64,000 nucleotides of DNA, taken from Mya arenaria (Eukaryota > Mollusca > Bivalvia > Myida > Myidae). The DNA is taken from the NCBI RefSeq assembly GCF_026914265.1, contig NC_069133.1:4957985-5021984 (forward strand). The letters run 5' to 3'. The notes under the pieces are model-generated. The model worked only from the letters and a program-made list of their open reading frames with translations, did no database searches and was not told the DNA's origin. Both the position numbers and the translations under genes were made by a program. Below are positions 10,032 to 23,100 of the stretch, in pieces (the first letter of the stretch is position 1; each line of letters begins with the position of its first letter).

Positions 10032-11924
10032 CCACATTAGAGTTTAGGTCTTAACTTTATGAAAGACCACAAACACAATTTTTCACTGTTTCTTTCTTTA
10101 TTTATACAGTTTTAACAATTTTAATTCCAATAACAATTCACAGTAAATGTCCTAAATAGTGAATAGTAAGTAATGAATTTATTTCCAGATGTTAACACTT
10201 TATAACTATTATAATCCAACAATTTGTCATATATCCAATTTATAATTGATAGTCCGATGTTTTAAACCTTTATAAATTCTTTTTATTTAACTCCTTTTAA
10301 ATCACTTGTAACTCTTTTTAATTATAATTCCTTTTAATTAACTTTTTAACTCTTTTTTATTCTAACTTTTTCAACTCTTTCCTAAACGCCCAACAAAGGC
10401 CTTTTATACTATTATTTACCGCCAAAACAAACATGAAGTGCACGAGTATTGTGAGTAGCACGAATTCCTGTGATATTCGTGCGACTCCGCCGGAGCAATG
10501 ACACCGTTGAATAACACCGGTAGACTCATGGCGATTAGTTACAAGGTCAACGGTGCAAATGAAAGAATGTTATACTTAAACGATTAAACTGTAATATTGT
10601 AAAAAAAACTTAAGGTAATACAAATTAAAGTTTAAACAAATGATAACAATATAACATCTGTATAACATAAGAATCAATCTCAAAAGTATTGTATATTTAA
10701 CTAACTCATATTAGAATAAAAGTATGTTATTTCGCGATGTTCGCGACAGATTTCTTGGAATGCCCCCATATATTTGATCCTGAAACATTTGTAAGAATTT
10801 CGTAATTAAATTCAAAGTATTCCTATATTTAGTTATACTAGTATGTCGTGACCTATTATAAAATCAACAGAAAACAATTAAAACGGCCATGCTTTCATAC
10901 ATTTATTAATGGGCCCGAATTATTATGATTATATAAGCTACTTTCTGAGAAAAAAAAAATACTGTACACATGCCTTTAAAAATGAATATTACGTAAACAA
11001 AATGTTCTTTAAAGGGAAAACCACAACCGATTGGGTAAAAAGAATCCACCTCTTAATAAATAAAATTGATGTAACTTTTCTTAAAAAGCTTGTGGCACGT
11101 TCGAAAAAATATCACTATGCGAACAATCTTTGAAAGAAACAAACAGTACGGGGCAGCGCTCAATCGAAAAGGTCAAGTGAACTTTCTCTAGCATCTTTTA
11201 TGGACCTTGATAGTCAGTCAAACATTTCTCGAAAGTAACAGAATCAAGAGGAATGAAGAGGAATGATTATTGTTTTGGTTAATATCATCACTATTGTTAT
11301 AACTATTGCTATAAACATTCGCCAATACTTTCATAAGTGGGGTCTGGCTCGGAAAATTACTGAATGCACTTACGTTGACGAAATTTTAAAACGTTTAGTA
11401 TACCATATCCGACAGAAATGACTTTGCGCGTGGAACTATGATTTCTTTGATGGATCTAACTATGTCAATAATTTGATAATTGAATATGTTTTAAATTTAC
11501 TGTGTATATCTTATACAAGCCAATTTTGTTTGATATGGTTTATGACATCATAATTGATGCTATTGTATGAACTTGTGTTTTGAAACTCGAAATAATTTGA
11601 AATGTGAAATTGTAAGTGTTGTTTATAAGTTATATGTGTATGCTTACTCTCTGGTCATATGTTTTTTGCAGCTTCATTTTTGGTGCATAAATATATTACA
11701 AATATGTATTTTTTGTCCGTATTGTTAAACTCGCCATTGAGACCCCAGTGTTATGTCTTGAAAGACGTAAAATCTTCCAACGTTTGCTTGTTATTTCAAA
11801 AGTTAAGTGTGAACAGCTGCATTCATCTGATATAGATAATTGGAAATTTAATGTACATGTGTTTTAATTACTTGGGTATTTACGTTATCTGCCAGACAAT
11901 ATTACAATATTTAGTGGTAAGTGG
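10032..11924. other. AT-rich region, no clear gene
   Basis: Contains only short open frames, one of which (11263-11421) is listed separately. No helicase sequence follows the CARD exons, and no polyadenylation signal is convincing just after 10031. Confidence 0.5.
11263..11421 (+). CDS. Small ORF with a predicted membrane segment
   Basis: A 52-residue ORF starts MIIVLVNIITIVITIAINI, a strongly hydrophobic stretch long enough to span a membrane, and continues with a basic tail (IRQYFHKWGLARK). It is 1.2 kb downstream of the CARD exons on the same strand. CARD plus membrane anchor is the architecture of MAVS, but no splice path joining them was found. It may be chance. Confidence 0.2.
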   Translation: MIIVLVNIITIVITIAINIRQYFHKWGLARKITECTYVDEILKRLVYHIRQK

Positions 11925-12012
11925 TCACCAAGCCGGACAAGTGGGTTTTCTCCGGGCACTCCGGTTTCCCCTTTAACACAAGACCACATTCTCGCGCACC
12001 ATCGTGCCAACG
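11925..12012 (+). mobile_element. SINE central-domain fragment
   Basis: Contains GTTTTCTCCGGGCACTCCGG, then a CACATTCTCGCG segment and GTGCCAACGAGAG. The same order of motifs occurs inverted in the SINE at 37075-37235 (TTTTTCTCCGGG, ACAGTCTCGCG, GGTACCAACGAG), so the two share a central domain. The tRNA-derived head is not clear here. Confidence 0.5.
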
Positions 12013-13260
12013 AGAGTGATTAATTTAAATTGTAATAGCTTGTTTCACCTTTATCCGGGCTTTCTCCGATTTATTACAATATCAGAGAGCATTATTTGCT
12101 AAACTGTCCGTAAACTGTTCGCACTTTTTACATTTACTGCCAAACTACCTTGAAATGGTCCAACTTAATAATCTCAAGGTCTTATGACAGATCAGCAATA
12201 ATACGGACGATGTTCTGGCGACCTCCCATACAGGGCAAGATTTGTCCGATACAACCATTGATGGTGATGATATGCCCATCGGCTCCTGTTCCTTGGCAGC
12301 ACGAGTGTGTTTGTTTAGACTCTAAACATTCATTGTAATAGTCTTTTTCCAAGACTATTTTCCGGGAAATCTACCACTCCGAAACTCATTCAAAACATAT
12401 GCAAGGTTGTATTTTTTGAAGAAGCCTAAATATATTCTGTTTAAAGCCAAGCAATTGCAAGTTTAAACTAAAGCGCACCAGTGTTTGAACAAATATATTA
12501 TTGGCAAGAAACTTATCTGGTAGCCTGAATAATTGTCCAAGGAAGTGTAATTTGTTTTAGTCCACTCCACAATTTCTTCAACAGATTCAATATTTTAATA
12601 AGCAGGCCAAATTAAAGTCAGTGTTTGTGGGTGCACTCAACTGTTGATTTTGTTTAATAAATTTTCTGTGTGAAATTTCCAATTAATGCATGTCCGTTCT
12701 CGAATAGTTGAACCAAAGCGGAGAACCATAATATGCCTTTGACATTACAACATTTTCATAAATTGTCCTTAGAGTAAGAGGATTGAGTTTAATTGTGTTA
12801 AAACCGCTGTGCAGAATTGAACTAAATGTCCCCCTCAACTTCGTGACCGCTTCCGTAAAAATTAAGTTTAAACTACTAAACTTATATTACAATATTTCAA
12901 CAAATGCATTCTTAGATCATCTACCATTTCCAAAGTCATTTTGATTGCTGTATAACTTAAGTAGGAAGCTTATATTACCGACTGCTTAGAGGCCGCAGAT
13001 CTTACGAGAAAAACATAACACTGATTATTTAAGGCACGTATAAGGAGATTTAAGAACAGAGCTAGGGTTATAATCGTTCAACATAGTTGGCACACAAGGA
13101 CATACATACATGACATTCCATCAAAAGGTCATGCTAACAATTGTAACGGCAAAATGGCGTTAATAACTCAAACAGAAATATTTCTATTGTATTGCAGTAT
13201 TTAGTCTTGTGAATCGAACTATGGCAACCACTTGAAACAGTATTCGATTTTAGATCCGTA
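12013..13260. other. AT-rich region, nothing recognised
   Basis: Short open frames only (for example 12150-12338), none with family features or good splice boundaries. Confidence 0.5.
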
Positions 13261-13270
13261 CATCAATACT

Positions 13271-13375
13271 TATAAAAGCCATTTCACATTGATTCTTTGT
13301 TATGCGTCTGGACAGCTCTTATTTCAAAACCTACATTCCTACTTGGATTCACACAAAAGGCGCTCGGACAAAAAT
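13271..13375 (+). promoter_or_regulatory. Possible TATA promoter and first exon
   Basis: TATAAAAG at 13271-13278 is followed, about 100 bases later, by a consensus donor (AAAAT then GTAAGT at 13376). The interval would be a short untranslated first exon. No downstream coding exon could be linked to it, so the gene it would serve is unknown. Confidence 0.25.
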
Positions 13376-13380
13376 GTAAG

Positions 13381-15529
13381 TAATTCAAACCTTAAATAGC
13401 TGATTCAGAGATTCCACAGGGCGCCTTTGTCGAAACACTTCGAATACATGTACAGCATCTCGGCGTTACTCACCCTCTGTGTGCGCGTATGACCTACACT
13501 ATTTGCAGCCAAATGAACAGGCATCAAGATTTGAACAAAAAATATAAATCTATGTTGAATCATTTGTCACGCTTTTCGATTTCAATTCACATTCTAATGA
13601 AAATGTTTGTTTTCGTATTGCAAATATAAAAACAAAACAAAAAACAACAACAAATGTATCCATTTTTAATAATGAAAAAAACCGCTTTTTCAAATGATTT
13701 TTTATAAAATAAACCCCATCGTGCCTAACACTTTGGGCGTTTTCACCAGTGTTTGCTTTTGTTTTTTGTTCGGTTTTGAGCTGAATGAACTCAATAAATG
13801 AAGCTGATAGAAGAAGAAGGCGGCAACTGACAGCTATGACAGGTGGGGGACCAACGCCCCAATGAGAAGAATGGGAGGTTAAGGAAAACACTATTCTCGA
13901 TGAAATTATTTATCAAATGGATGTATTTCTTTTATTCAGAAATGGTGGTGAATAAGATATAGCACTGTTATAGAAAGATGATGATAACGGCAAAATATTG
14001 GAGATTATTATTGATGATGTTCATAATGTGATTAAAGCTTTATTTGATTAGAATTTCAATTGAAAAGTTGAATCTGTAACATATTTATCAATTTCATTGT
14101 GGAATCTGCAGTTATCGGGTTTCATGAAGTTGACACTATTTTAAAGGTTAATTTAACAGTTACGCAGCGTAGGAAATCAAAGCACTGAAAGTTCTGAGGG
14201 ACGGTGCCTCTGGTGTATATGCAGAAAAATATACAGGGAGAGCTGCCTGGTTTCAAAATCGTCGTTGTTATCAACTATTGACAGTTTGGTTATTTCAAGA
14301 GCCAACTTTCGTCATGCATAACTATTTTTTATGAATGCATGTTAAGCAAGCGATCACTTCGTACGAAGTTGCGTACGATGATTTCTGCGACCGTTTTATT
14401 AACGCTTTCGTACATAATTACTCTTCAAAAGGGGGAAGAATCGGACTAAAAATGTAAACAAACCGTAGATGTGAGTATACTAAAAAAATCGCAAATAGTG
14501 ATTTGATCTGCTTCGCTTTTCGAATAATCAAAATAGATATTTACTATTTATTTTAATAAATATAGTGGGTGGTAACCTTTTGTCGACTACGGTTGCTACG
14601 GCAAGGTTTGACCCGTTTAAACAGCTGTTTCTGTGTCACATTGCAATGTTTTCAGGTTATGACACATTTCGATACCAACTATATTTATTTCTTATCGCTT
14701 GTACTGTGTATAATAATTGTTATGGCGTTAACATGTTAAATAATCACATCCCAAAAGGTAAATGTACTATTACGTTCGTTAATTCTTTGTTCTATTCGAT
14801 TGAAAACCCCGGAAGTACAAAATTAAGAAAGAGTTTAGTTAGCGAATATTATTTGAACTGTATCTTAAGGTATGTAAGTTTACACACTCAAATATGTTTT
14901 AATATACAATTCTATATACTAACCAGTATACAAATGACATTTGTCATTACAAATAGGTATACCTATTGTCAATTACAGTATCATCTTCGTTTGTTGTTGA
15001 TTGCAATCTTTTGAAAGAAAAGCTCAGTCATCTGAGATGCAGTGTTGCATCACTGAAAAGCATTGGGTGTGACTGTATATCTCAGCGTATGATTAAACCT
15101 ACTATTGCAAAAACTATGCAAACAGTAAACGGGGAGTAGGATTATTATTATATTTTTTATTGTTATTATTTCAAAAACAGATGCAATTGCCATTAAAACA
15201 TTGTATGAAATAAGAAAATACTTGCTACTGCAATACAAAATATCACTGTCAAGGCAGGCATTTCAATTGAATTTGAGAAATGGCTTTTACAAACAAATTT
15301 GTACTGTAGTGTTGTTTTTTTATCTCTTAAGATAAATGTGTATTTTTACAAGAAATATTATCAAGAATTGTATTTAAAAAAAAAAGTAGACCATTTCTTT
15401 TTCATTTTACTAACAACTTTCACGTTTTATGGATACTAGTAAAGATTTATGTATCTTCTATTTTACAGGTGCCCATCATAGAGTGTTTCTCTTTGCCTGC
15501 AATCAGGATACATCAACTGACCTTTGAAC
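13381..15529. other. AT-rich region, nothing recognised
   Basis: Includes open frames at 13550-13891 (minus) and 14565-15014 (plus) without recognisable domains or splice context. Confidence 0.5.
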
Positions 15530-15640
15530 TGTGTTTTCCAACTTGGGATTCAAACACATGCCCTCTTGGGTAGGAGAAAGTCAGACAAACACCTGTGGCT
15601 ATATCACTATACTTCTTCAAGTCTCGCTCTATGAGTGATC
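15530..15640 (-). mobile_element. tRNA-derived SINE fragment
   Basis: On the minus strand an A-box-like ATATAGCCACAGGTG is followed by a B-box-like GTGTTTGAATCCC at tRNA-like spacing. The match to RNA polymerase III boxes is imperfect, so this is a decayed SINE rather than a tRNA gene. Confidence 0.4.
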
Positions 15641-16626
15641 ATGATGTGAAATAAAACAAAACGCAGTCATCTTTTTGTCATAATAAATAAGTTATGAACA
15701 AATAAAATATTTCAATCATTTTATTCATTCGTTATTTTGACAAACAGTATGAATAAACATACATGTATACCAATAGACAAACAAATATTTGGCAAAGAAT
15801 GGGCACAAAAATATGAGAATATTGAAGTTGGAGATTTATTGTTAATATTGATTTTAATGTGACAGAAAATGCCCCAATTTGCCAAAAAGCATTGAATATC
15901 AAATGACATTGCTTGAAAATACAAAATTCTGCCCAAATGAGCATAGATCTGTGAGTTGCTGTCTGGTATTTGTTTATAAAAGTCATGATATATAAATCAA
16001 AGTTTAAAAAAAAATGTTGCAAACATAAAACAGTGGAGGATCTGATGTTATGTTGAAATGATATACTCGTATAAGCTATTTAAACTGTATATGAGCAGAT
16101 TCTTATGGAAATATGAGCTTTAAGTATTACTTTATTCCAAAATGGTGACCTAGAAGGTTTAGTTCCTTGTATTGGTCAATGTTATATTGTTCACTTAACA
16201 GCTTGAGGTAAATGCAAGATATAATACAGTCAAGTTCAGAAACTGCTCAACAGTTATAATAATAAACCCTTCCTCTCAATATGGTGTACATTTGTGGGAA
16301 GTTATATCAAATCCTTCAAAAGGTAAAAGAGACATGGAGCAGACACACTTTGTAACAGACGGACAGACAGACAACTCGAGCTAAAAGAATTAGTCTATTT
16401 CAGGAGGAGACATACTTAGCCAAATGGTTCTTGAGAAAAAGTCATTGAAAATAATTTATAAAAAGTACAATAAACAGGCAGTCATAAAAGTTAACATGAA
16501 CACTGACTTAGGCTTAGATGAGCTGGATGAAAAATGTCTTTAACAAAAGAATTGAGAAGTTGCCCAAAATGTTACAGCTACATGTAAGAAATGAGCCAAG
16601 TGTCAACAAGAGATGTTTGTCAAACA
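15641..16626. other. AT-rich DNA with a decayed repeat near 16130-16390
   Basis: The stretch ending at GACGGACAGACAGACAAC (about 16375) resembles the simple-repeat end of the tandem-repeat elements found elsewhere in the window. No genes are seen. Confidence 0.4.
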
Positions 16627-17860
16627 TTATGCCCCCACCTGAGCGCCATGTTGTCAGGATTATATGAACAATTGAATGAAATAAGCATAGACCGAAATGA
16701 CAGCTGATTAGTCACTGACATTGGATGCCGTTGAGGCAGTTTTAAGATTATGACCATTTAAAGTGTGAGGATAGACTGGGTTATGACCATGACCTTTGAC
16801 TCTATGAAATCAAAATCCATATGAGTCATCAGCTGGTCTACTAAAATCTAAGTGTCAAGTTTGAGGGACATGGGTTCAGGCATTGACAAGTTATCACACA
16901 GACAAGCTTTTTTTCAATCAATGTCACTGTGACCTTGACGTTTGACCCGATGACCCCCAAAATGAAAAGGGGTTATCTACAGGTCAGACACAACTCCAAG
17001 TCCGGTTTGAGGGCCATGGGTACAGGCATTGTCAAGTTATCACTCGAAACATTTTCGCATTCAAGGTCACTGTGAACTTGACCTTTGACCCAATGACTCC
17101 TAAAATCAATAAGCGTCATCTCCTTGTCAGGCCCAACTTCCATGTCAAGTTTGATGATCATAGGTTCAGGCATTGTTGAGATATCACTGGGAGAAGATTT
17201 GTTATCTTTTTTGCATTAAAGGTTATTGTGACCTTGACCTTGGCTCGATGACCCTCAAAGTTAAGAGGGGTCATCTACTGGTCAGGCACAACCTTTATGT
17301 CAATTTTGATGACCATTGGTCCAGGAATTGTCGAGTTTGCTTTCAAGATCACTGTGACCTTGACCTTTGACCCCTAAAATCAATAGGGGTCATCTACTGG
17401 TAAGGCCCAACCTCCTAATCAAGTTTTAGGGCCATGAGTGCAGGCATTGTTGATTTATCACTTGGACAACCTTTTACCATTCAAGGTCACTCTGACCTTG
17501 ATCGTTGGCTCGATGATCCCCAAAAACAATAGGGGTCATCTACTGGTGAGGCCCAACTTCCATATCAAGTTTGATGACCATAGGTCTAGGCATTGTTGAG
17601 TTATCACTCGGACAAGCTTTAAAATTAATTTACCATTCAAGGTCACTGTGACCTTGACCTTTGACCCGATGAGCCCTAAAATCATCTACTGGTCAGGCCC
17701 AACCTTCATGTCAAGTTTGATGACCATACGTCCAGGAATTGTTGAGTTATCACTCGGACAAGCTTTGGTCTACAGACGGTAGACGGTACCGACCGACTGA
17801 CCGACCGACCGACCGACATGTGCAAAGCAATATACCCCTCTTGTTCGAAGGGGGCATAAT
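16627..17860 (+). mobile_element. Inverted-repeat element with internal tandem units (copy 1)
   Basis: Perfect 11-bp terminal inverted repeats, ATTATGCCCCC and GGGGGCATAAT, bound about 1.23 kb. The body is a run of diverged tandem units, each with an AGGTCACTGTGACCTTGACC-like motif and a 'GTCATCTACTGGTCAGGCC' motif, then (GACC)n just before the right end. An inverted second copy lies at 45793-47109 inside an RLR intron. No transposase is encoded, so it is non-autonomous. The ORFs at 16973-17370 are translations of the repeats. Confidence 0.8.
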
Positions 17861-18800
17861 AAAAAATGTCTTATTATGCACAACAGTAATTACATTGACA
17901 GAGACATTTTTCCTTTGAAGTATTTATAAATTGAGTCAGTAGCTGAGTCCTTGGATGACATAACAGTGCAGTATGTTGGTTATAAAATTTGTTTCCTTTT
18001 TAAATGATATGCCAGCATGTATAAAGATGGTCTCTTCTTCCTGTATAGAGTCAACATCAAAGTCCACAGTAAATAGATTTATGTGAGTTGCAAGAAGACA
18101 GAATTTTCAAGTTTAAACAATTTACAATGTTGAACTGATGTAAATAGTTGCTCAGATCACAGCAAGAGTAAACTGAATCAGAATGAATCCATTGAGGGTG
18201 TTGAAACAGTTTCTGTTTGAAGGCTGTTCAACTCAAGCACAATCCTTTGATATGAGATGGTGGCATAAACTGTTTTGTGAATTTTGTCCTTGAAAAGTCT
18301 TTGGTAGTCTCAAGTATCACCTTGAAGAACAGTTAAGATGAATTTTGTAGAGATTGGAAAGTCTATTGCTCTTTCGGTAACTTTCATTCTAGGTTCTGAA
18401 GTATTTGTGACATGGCGCTGAGTCTCTGAAACGAAAAACAAAAACTTTTTAAGAGCAAAAAAAACAATGATATTTTTTATAGAGTACATATACAAGATAT
18501 TTTAAATTTACACCTTTTAACAGTCACAGAATATTTCACAGAGCCACTTGTAAAATACGTATAATAAAACATCTGTTGTTTTCTCAGTTAGATAAAGGGC
18601 ACAACTCAAAATCTCTTAAAGCCGGATTTATAGACCTAATAATTAGGACCCATACATCATATACAAATAAAATACAATAACATTAGTGTATTGTCTCTGA
18701 CATGACGGACGGCTATAATGATACCTTGAATTTGGTTCTTTGACAACAGACTTATCTGCTAGAAATCATTAAAAACCCTTTTTATTTCTTTTGTTTTCTT
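17861..18800. other. AT-rich region, nothing recognised
   Basis: No supported gene or repeat. Confidence 0.5.
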
Positions 18801-18802
18801 TA

Positions 18803-19135
18803 AGGCTGCACTCTTACAGATTAACAGTTTTGATAATATTTTATCTTTTGTCCAGGAATGAGCCAATTTTGTGTAAACATCTGAAAACCAGCGATACAAA
18901 AATGCTGACAAAAAATTTTATCGCAGTTTTTCATATTTCTGTCGCAAATTAATGTTTTTGAAAAATGCATAAAACATTAATTTTTAAAAATAAATATGAA
19001 AACTTGCAATGTGATTTTTTCAGCAGTCTTATATCACTTTTTGCTATGCATTTTCACATGCAATGTTACATATATACAGTATCCAGTGATGTGGATCATT
19101 CCATATATATGCTGCACATCTTTAATATTATAAAA
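18803..19135. mobile_element. Foldback (long inverted repeat) element
   Basis: Two arms face each other around about 18970. The left arm has CTGACAAAAAATTTTATCGC and GCAAATTAATGTTTTTG; the right arm has AAACATTAATTTTTAAAAA, then TTTTTTCAGCAGTCTTATAT. The arms are diverged and the right end has decayed. No coding capacity. Confidence 0.6.
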
Positions 19136-20165
19136 AAAAATGTTTATAATTATAGAATGTGCATCAAACTATATGCATGATAAGCTTAAAAGTTTGTATT
19201 AAATTGAGATTTGGTAAAAAAAATGCTACAAACTGACTGTAAATACATACATAATGCACGATTTCCACTTGATTTGCTCTTGTGGTGTATTAACTTTTAT
19301 CTTGATTATAAATAACACAAGTAAACCGGAAATATGGAAATTTAGTTACCCATCCAGAAACCTGCAGTTCTGTGAAACAATCCGTCCCGCCTAGTTACCA
19401 GCATCTTGGATCCATGTCAAGATCTGAAATAAAAAATGAATAATATATTTATTTATAAACAGGCTGTTTTCTTTCTGAAGCTTAAAATATGGTTGACATT
19501 TTTCTTTAAATGCAAGGTGGTTTCTGTTTTAATAAAGCCATTGCTTGAGCTCAAGTATTCATCAGTCGTGGGGTTCAAGATCTGAACCTGTCCCACTTTT
19601 GCACCCAGGTTTACCGTACTAATATTATACGGTTCATGAGTGTGTCCCAGTACTAACCCACACAGGTCAGATTGTTTGCAAATTAAGTTATCAGGAACGG
19701 TTGATAGAGCACAAACTTGCAAACAGGGAGTCCCCAGTCCAAGATTGAAAAAAAAATGTAGTTTGGGACAAACAAGTCTCCCAACTGTGACACATAGAGC
19801 TTATGCTTACCTTCTGGCTGCTCTGGATATTTTAAACATACTTTTTGACTAGCTACAATAATGAGCAATCAACGATACTTTTATTTATTATTTTGACATT
19901 TCTTATGTATCCCTGTAACGCTAAAACTCTCTACCATTTAACATTGAGCGAAAGAATAAATAGTTATATTATGCATCGATGTTGAATAATAATGACAAAG
20001 TTGTTCAATATATACCCGACAGTGATCTAAACTGGATTTAATTAGTCATTAGAGTCGTTATTTTCACATAAATATATTCTTGGTCACGAATACCGTTATA
20101 CATGTACACAACCTGTCAGATTTTGGAAATTGCTAGACTTTTAAATTAAATACTGTAGCTACTTT
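19136..20165. other. AT-rich region, no clear gene
   Basis: Open frames at 19453-19722 (minus) and 19640-19852 (plus) overlap on opposite strands and show no domain. Confidence 0.45.
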
Positions 20166-23100
20166 CTAGTTCTGAGTGATGATCAAAAGTCAATTACTAT
20201 TTTTTGTCGTTTGTGACTATTACAGTCTAAGTGATGATCAATCGCTAGTCAATAATTGTATTTTTTTGTCGTTAGTGACTTTTACGTTCTGAGTGATGAT
20301 CAATAGTGGATATTACTATTTTTCTGTCCTTTCCTACTTTTAAGTTCTGAGTGATGATCAAAAGCCAGTCAATATTACTATTTTTATGTCTTTTCCTTCT
20401 TTACGTTCTAAGTGATGATCAATAGCCAGTCGATATTACTATTTTTCTGTCTTTTCCTAGAAAAATAGTTAATATTACTATTTTTCTGTCGTTTACTTTT
20501 TTTACGTTCTGAGTGATGATCAATAGCCAGTTAATATTACTATTTTTCTGTCGTTTCCTTCTTTTACGTTCTGAGTGACGATCAATAGCCGGTCAATATT
20601 ACTATTTTTCTGTCTTTTCCTACTTTTACGTTCTGGGTGATGATCAAAAGCCAGTCAATATTACTATTTTTCTGACTTTTCCTACTTTTACGTTCTGAGT
20701 GATGATCAATAGCCAGTCGATATTACAATTTTTCTGTCTTTTCCTACTTTTACGTTGTGAGTGATGATCAATAGCCAGTTAATATTACTATTTTTATTTT
20801 ATTTTTTCTACTTTAATGTCTGAGTGATGATCATTAGCCGGTTAATATTACTATTTTTGTCGTTTTTAACTTTTACGTTCTGAGTGATGCCAGTTAATAT
20901 TACTATTTTTCTGTCTTTTCATTCTTTTATGTTCTGAGTGATGCCAGTTAATATTACTATTTTTCTGTCTTTTCATTCTTTTATGTTCTGAGTGATGATC
21001 ATCAGCCAGTTAATATTACTATTTTTGTCGTTTTTGACTTAAACGTTCTGAATGATGATCAATAGCTGGTTAATATTACTATTTTTTGTCGTTTTTGACT
21101 TTTACGTTCTGAGTGATGATCAATAGCCAATTAATATTACTATTTTTCTGTCTTTTCCTTCTTTTATGTTCTGAGTGATGATCATTAGCCATTTAATATT
21201 ACTATTTTTTGTCGATTTTGACCTAAACGTTCTGAGTGATGATCAATAGCTGGTTAATATTACTATTTTTTGTCGTTTTTGACTTTTACGTTCTGAGTGA
21301 TGATCAATAGCCAATTGATATTACTATTTTTCTGTCTTTTCCTTCTTTTATGTTCTGAGTGATGATCATTAGCCAGTTAATATTACTATTTTTTGTCGTT
21401 TTTGACTTTTACGTTCTGAGTGATGATCAATAGCTGGTTAATATTACTATTTTTTGTCGTTTTTTTAATTTAACGTTCTGAGTGATGATCATTAGCCAGT
21501 TAATATTACTATTTTTTGTCGTTTTTAACTTTTACGTTCTGAGTGATGATCAATAGCCGGTTAATATTACTATTTTTCTGTCTTTTCCTTCTTTTATGTT
21601 TTGAGTGATGATCATTAGCTGGTCGATATTACTATTTTTTGTCGTTTTTGACTTTTATGTTCTGAGTGATGATCATTAGCCAGTTAATATTACTATTTTT
21701 TTTTTTTTTTAATTTAACGTTCTGAGTGATGATCAATAGCCGGTTAATATTACTATTTTTGTCGTTTTTTTAATTTAACGTTCTGAGTGATGATCAATAG
21801 CCGGTTAACATTACTATTTTTTGTCGTTTTTTTAATTTAACGTTCTGAGTGATGATCAATAGCCGGTTAATATTACTATTTTTTGTCGTTTTTTTAATTT
21901 AACGTTCTGAGTGATGGTCAATAGCCAGTTAATATTACTATTTTTTGTCGTTTTTTTTAATTTAACGTTCTGAGTGATGATCAATAGCCAGTTAAAATAT
22001 TACTATTTTTTGTCGTTTTTTTAAATTTAACGTTCTGAGTGATGATCAATAGCCGGTTAATATTACTATTTTTTGTCGTTTTTTTAATTTAACGTTCTGA
22101 GTGATGATCATTAGCCAGTTAATATTACTATTTTTTATCGTTTTTTTAATTTAACGTTCTGAGTGATGAACAATAGCCGGTTACTATTACTATTTTTTGT
22201 CGTTTTTTTAATTTAACGTTCTGAGTTATGATCATTAGCCAGTTAATATTACTATTTTTTGTCGTTTTTTTAATTTAACCTTCTGAGTGATGATCATTAG
22301 CCGGTTAATATTACTATTTTTTGTCGTTTTTGACTTTTACGTTCTGAGTGATGATCATTAGCCGGTTAATATTACTATTTTTTGTCGTTTTTTTAATTTA
22401 ACGTTCTGAGTGATGATCAATAGCTGGTTAATATTACTATTTTTTGTCGTTTTTTTTTTAATTTAACATTCTGAATGATGATCAATAGCCGGTTAATATT
22501 ACTATTTTTTGTCGTTTTTTTTAATTTAACGTTCTGAGTGATGATCATTAGCTAGTTAATATTACTATTTTTGTCGTTTTTTTAAATTTAACGTTCTGAG
22601 TGATGATCATATGCTGGTTAATATTACTATTTTTTGTCGTTTTTGACTTTTACGTTCTGAGTGATGATCATTAGCCAGTTAATATTACTATTTTTGTCGT
22701 TTTTTTAATTTAACGTTCTGAGTGATGATCAATAGCCGGTTAATATTACTATTTTTGTTGTTTTTTTTCAATTAAACGTTCTGAGTGCTGATCTTTAGCC
22801 GGTTAATATTACTATTTTTGTTGTTTTTTTTAATTTAACGTTCTGAGTGATGATCAATAGCCTGTTAATATTACTATTTTTGTCGTTTTTTTATTTTAAC
22901 GTTCTGAGTGATGATCAATAGCCAGTTAATATTACTATTTTTGTCGTTTTTTTAATTTAACATTCTGAGTGATGATCAATAGCCGGTTAATATTACTATT
23001 TTTGTCGTTTTTTTAATTTAACGTTCTGAAATTTAACGTTCTGAGTTATGATCATTAGCCAGTTAATATTACTATTTTTGTCGTTTTTTTAATTTAACGT

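Noticed and set aside
16973-17370. ORFs in the tandem-repeat element
   Set aside because: They run through repeated units and have no independent support.
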